NCBI GenBank assembly: GCA_905331475.1
Contig: CAJNYU010004572.1
Span: 21,808 to 85,807, forward strand
DNA length: 64,000 bases
Direction of reading: 5' to 3'
Source of the DNA: Rotaria socialis
Taxonomy: Eukaryota; Rotifera; Eurotatoria; Philodinida; Philodinidae
This document shows positions 60,901 through 64,000 of the stretch, piece after piece. The position numbers were made by a program, and so were the translations under genes. The notes below the pieces were generated by a model, which did no database searches, was not told the origin of the DNA, and worked only from the letters and a program-made list of their open reading frames with translations. Every line of letters begins with the position of its first letter. Within the stretch, counting starts at the first letter, position 1.

Positions 60901-61720
60901 AAGTTCACCATATTTACCAAATAGTAATTGAAATTCTTCTTGCGTTAAATCGGATGGTATATTACCAATAAATAAACGACAACGACCGCCTTGTGTGATT
61001 TTTTTGTCGCTACTTTGTGATGGTGCGAATTCAAATATACTATTTTGCTGTTGAGAGGTGATTTCAAAGCGTGGCCTTTTTATTCCAGTACTACCATGGG
61101 GTTGTTGTTGTTGTTCATCGGAAAGTTTAATATCTGTATTTGTAGTTGGTTTGCTCACTGCAGAAATATTGAAGGATTCTAAGTTATGATAGGAAGTTTC
61201 CTCAGTAGATTTATTTTCTGTCGGTGGTATTTTGATTGATTTATTTGGGGAAGCAGTACTGAATGAAAAAAAGAAATAAATATTTTCAATAAGATAATTG
61301 TAAGAAATTACGTAGGATCAGTTGAACTCGTTGCTATTCGATTTTGAAGAGACGGTGAATTCGAAGTCGGAGGCGTTGATCTAAATGAATCGACTTTTAT
61401 ATTTTGAATCAATAATAGAAAATCATACATCGTTGTGTCATTGATAGGCTTTGCTGGATGAATCAGTCGCGTTTGTTGCTGAGATGTAGATCTAATATTT
61501 CAAAAAAAAGTTATTTTATTAGATTTTTTTGTAGATTTAGGTGTATTACGTTTGATCATTTAAACCATTTCGTGGGACATTTCGATTTGGTTGTGTATTG
61601 AATCTAATTCAGATAAAATTAGAGAATAAAAACATGAAAAAAGTAAAAATTTTACCTTGGTCCAGGACGTTCATTTATTAGAGGTCGCATATAACGAGGA
61701 CCGCCAGGGTAATGAGCCAT
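57926..61720 (-). CDS. DBHS-family RNA-binding protein (NONO/SFPQ/PSPC1 group)
   Basis: Nine phase-consistent exons on the minus strand: 61720-61656, 61603-61550, 61491-61429, 61380-61312, 61258-60853, 60798-60494, 59580-59485, 59414-59218, 58305-57926; about 544 residues. The N-terminal 150 or so residues are low-complexity (GGPRYMRP, Pro/Ser/Gln-rich). RRM1 follows with RNP2 [12 protein letters not shown] and RNP1 GFGFIKL, then RRM2 ([28 protein letters not shown]), the NOPS segment ([20 protein letters not shown]) and a long charged coiled coil ([40 protein letters not shown]), ending RKRPRY as a probable nuclear signal. This order is diagnostic of DBHS proteins, which dimerise through NOPS and coiled coil and act in nuclear RNA processing and DNA repair. 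A single invertebrate gene corresponds to the three vertebrate paralogues, so no symbol is chosen. Two introns are about 0.9 kb. Confidence 0.93.
60166..60178. repeat. 13-bp match to the mariner end at 14197
   Basis: GAAAGTCTTCGTA occurs here, in a 913-nt intron of the DBHS gene, and also near the putative end of the mariner at 14197-14209. It may be a solo remnant of the same transposon family; no transposase sequence is nearby. Confidence 0.25.
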
Positions 61721-62126
61721 TGACTTGATATCTTCAAATAGAAACGCAATTGTTTTCTTAATCAGAACAAAGAAATTGGAACTGTGTGAATTTCTAGGGT
61801 GATGAGTGAGTGAAAATGTAAAACAGCTGTTTTAGTAGATTGATACCATTTTTATTTCTTTATTTGAGTTCCTTACTAGTGAGTTGATATTTCATTGAAA
61901 TTTGAAAATTATATTTCTAAATATTTTCAACGTAATTTAGATAAATAAAATCAAAGGAGACAGTTGTGTACGTCATATCGAATGTAGGCGTTGTTCATCT
62001 CGATTGGATGTAAACAGACAAATCAAATAGAACATACGGTGTTCTCGCTTTTTTTGACGAAAATTATTGATACTGGCGTCTAAAAATTGATTTCAACTTC
62101 AAAAGATTTTATTTTTTTAATGAATA
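61721..62126. other. Promoter region of the DBHS gene
   Basis: About 400 bases between the start codon and the inverted-repeat element; no distinctive motif seen. Confidence 0.4.
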
Positions 62127-63112
62127 AATTATAATGGCTTGTATTAATTTGAGCAATAATAAAAACAAACATGATTTAGCGATAATTTTTGAGCAATAAA
62201 AAATGTATACTTTAGCAATATTATAATATGAAATGAGCAATATTATAATATGAAATGAGCAATATTATGATATTCAATGAGCAATATTTTGATATTAAAT
62301 GAACAATAAATAATTTATTATATAACAATATTAATTTCATATTTGAGCAACAAAAAGAGATAGAAGTACATTATTTTTATTTATAATTGACAATATAACA
62401 AATAAATGTGGAAACTTCGGATTTCATCCGAGAGTTATGTGTACTGCAAAAAGTGCGTGGGACATGATTCATTCTAGAATGTCTGAACATCAAAATTATC
62501 GTGAGAAACTAGGCAATTTGATTTCTGGATGCAGTTTTTGTGCATTTTGAGACGCTTTTCAGGCGATGTTTCGTTAGAAAGCTATGATTTAGTTCAAAAA
62601 TAATATCAGATTCAGAATCAGCGTTAAAAACTGAGTCGATTTATAGATGTTGTGAATAGCTCCGAGAAAAATTTGTTTTTTTGAAAAAAAACCCTGTACC
62701 CCTCCTCAAGAATGGTCTGGTCAAAAATGACAATTTTTTCGATAACTCAACCATTTCTTGAGAGATCCTTCTCATCTTCGAATTTGACCGAGGTATTCAT
62801 GACATTCAACTATGTGGAAAATTTCATCACGATCTGACTCTCCTTTCGAAAGTTATCCTGCCTACGGACGGACCACTGACCGATTCTAGAGTGTACTCAC
62901 TTTTTGAGTACACAAAAAGTAGTGTGCTATGAGTTCTGCTTGAGTCATGTATAAAAGTTATATATAAATTTCATGAGGATAAGAAAACTTTTATTGTTGT
63001 AAAAAAAACGAGTTATTATTGCCCTTTTATATACATTTTACGCTTCATTTTAATTAATTATTGCTCATTCTATATTTTTTATTGCTCAATTAAATATAAG
63101 TCAATTATAATT
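62127..63112. mobile_element. 986-bp inverted-repeat element with 22-bp subterminal tandem repeats
   Basis: The left end (AATTATAATGGCTTGTATTA... to GAGCAATAA) and the complement of the right end (AATTATAATTGACTTATATT... to GAGCAATAA) match at most of 33 positions. GAGCAATA recurs several times inside both ends. The left side has four 22-bp units (62212-62299) of the type TGAGCAATATTATAATATGA. The centre is less AT-rich, with a small perfect hairpin (CGGAT TTC ATCCG) near 62420, and carries no open frame. It looks like a non-autonomous DNA transposon; the target duplication could not be defined. Confidence 0.6.
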
Positions 63113-64000
63113 GATAGTGCTACTTAAATGAGTTTGCAAACTAATAAGAGTAGAATGATAAAATCTGGAGACAACGCGAAGGGTGACAATTGCATTTTTT
63201 TAAAATCTCTGTCGTCTGTTTTGAATCTCTATCTAAATCGAGTGTTAATTCCATGGAAATGAAAGTGAACAACAATAAGTAAATGCACATTAAACACAGC
63301 GTGGCATGAATTGAGTTTGAGACTTTTTCTCTTGATCTAAACCAATATTCAGCATTCGATTAGTGCAGATGCAGAAGTCGATGTTCTATGCGCTGCTGGT
63401 ATTTTGTTGACTTCAGCTGCGAGTAGAAGAGCGTCAACTAGATAGTCATAGAGAAGAATACAAAAGTATGAGTTTACTAAACACAAGATGTACTTCATTA
63501 AACACATAAGTGATATTTGCTTATTAATTAAAAAACAATAATTTAATAGAAAAGAATAAAGCGTCGTTCGAATTTTCTGACCGAGTTGGTAGTATTACAC
63601 TATGTTTGCTGATGTTAGAAGAATTGGTTTGGGTTGCCTGATTTCCAATTTCTGAAAGAACTGGATATTGTTCAAGGCTGTTACTATGAAAGTGTCCGGT
63701 TCCTTTCTAGTTTTGAGTTAAATTTTGAGAAAATCATATTCTGTCTATGTCAACAAGAATATTATACTTTCAATGTACGTCAATTCCCCTTTTGAATAAA
63801 ACGAAGTTTTTTTTTCTTCCCTTTTTTACGTTACGATTACAATGTAAATCGCTTATGCTTCAGCATCTGTTCCTAGTTGCGCTAATCTAATCGTTGAAAA
63901 CACTAAAGAAATGAAAGCCATTTCTTTTATGTGCACTATAACAATTGCGTCGCTTACACAACGCTACAACAGCAAGTACTACGTCAAATAAAAATGGAAG
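63113..64000. other. Intergenic to window end, no gene seen
   Basis: AT-rich with no supported exon on either strand; a partial gene running off the right edge cannot be excluded. Confidence 0.4.

Noticed and set aside
1-64000. CRISPR array, prophage, operon or bacterial island
   Set aside because: No regularly spaced direct repeats with unique spacers; the genes carry spliceosomal introns and eukaryotic domains throughout.

Overview
This window is AT-rich nuclear DNA from a small-genome animal. The best fit is a bdelloid rotifer of the Rotaria/Adineta type. The reasons are: many GT-AG introns of only 50-67 nt beside a few of 0.4-2 kb; compact genes on both strands; a secreted LDL-receptor-A/EGF/seven-transmembrane receptor of a kind I recall as abundant in bdelloids; an LCIB-type carbonic anhydrase that looks foreign to animals; and a mix of degraded DNA transposons. 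The assignment rests on pattern recognition, not on a database search. There is one assembly gap (2486-3356).

Layout. 0-9 kb: a membrane-anchored methyltransferase-like gene (13-1297), a repeat-rich tract around the gap (2341-5070) and an intronless LCIB-like carbonic anhydrase (8009-8965). 9-25.4 kb is a graveyard: a gene fragment (9242-9798), a 100-bp hAT-like MITE (12608-12707), a large LDLa/EGF/7TM receptor broken by two frameshifts and two adjacent stops, with a dead mariner in its first intron (13175-22032), GGAA/CCGGAT-rich and GGGTGTGTGG-type hairpin repeats (22.8-23.9 kb), and an alpha/beta-hydrolase pseudogene with five internal stops but an unbroken frame (24434-25372).

27-43 kb: an unrecognised two-exon gene (27364-29091), an Ig-superfamily surface protein on the minus strand (30275-32701) with a decayed copy of its last exon downstream, a nine-exon WD40 protein (34950-37582), a tentative small gene (40285-42298) and an acidic protein of unknown function (42295-43414).

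46-64 kb: a single-pass membrane protein (46175-46732, minus), a second hAT-like MITE with a perfect 8-bp target duplication (49020-49162), the nuclear exosome nuclease EXOSC10/Rrp6 (49785-52436, minus, 14 exons, short C terminus), a D-type cyclin (54837-55785), a DBHS-family paraspeckle RNA-binding protein of the NONO/SFPQ/PSPC1 group (57926-61720, minus) and a 986-bp inverted-repeat element (62127-63112).

The intact genes are unrelated cellular functions (RNA decay, cell-cycle control, RNA binding, adhesion), not an operon or a single pathway. The most unusual signals are the two small hAT-like elements whose interiors consist of 10-bp tandem repeats, the LCIB gene in an animal context, the tandem exon-intron-like units next to the gap, and pseudogenes whose stops all fit C-to-T/G-to-A changes in a preserved frame. 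Exon boundaries were set by hand from GT/AG sites and phase matching; none has transcript support here.
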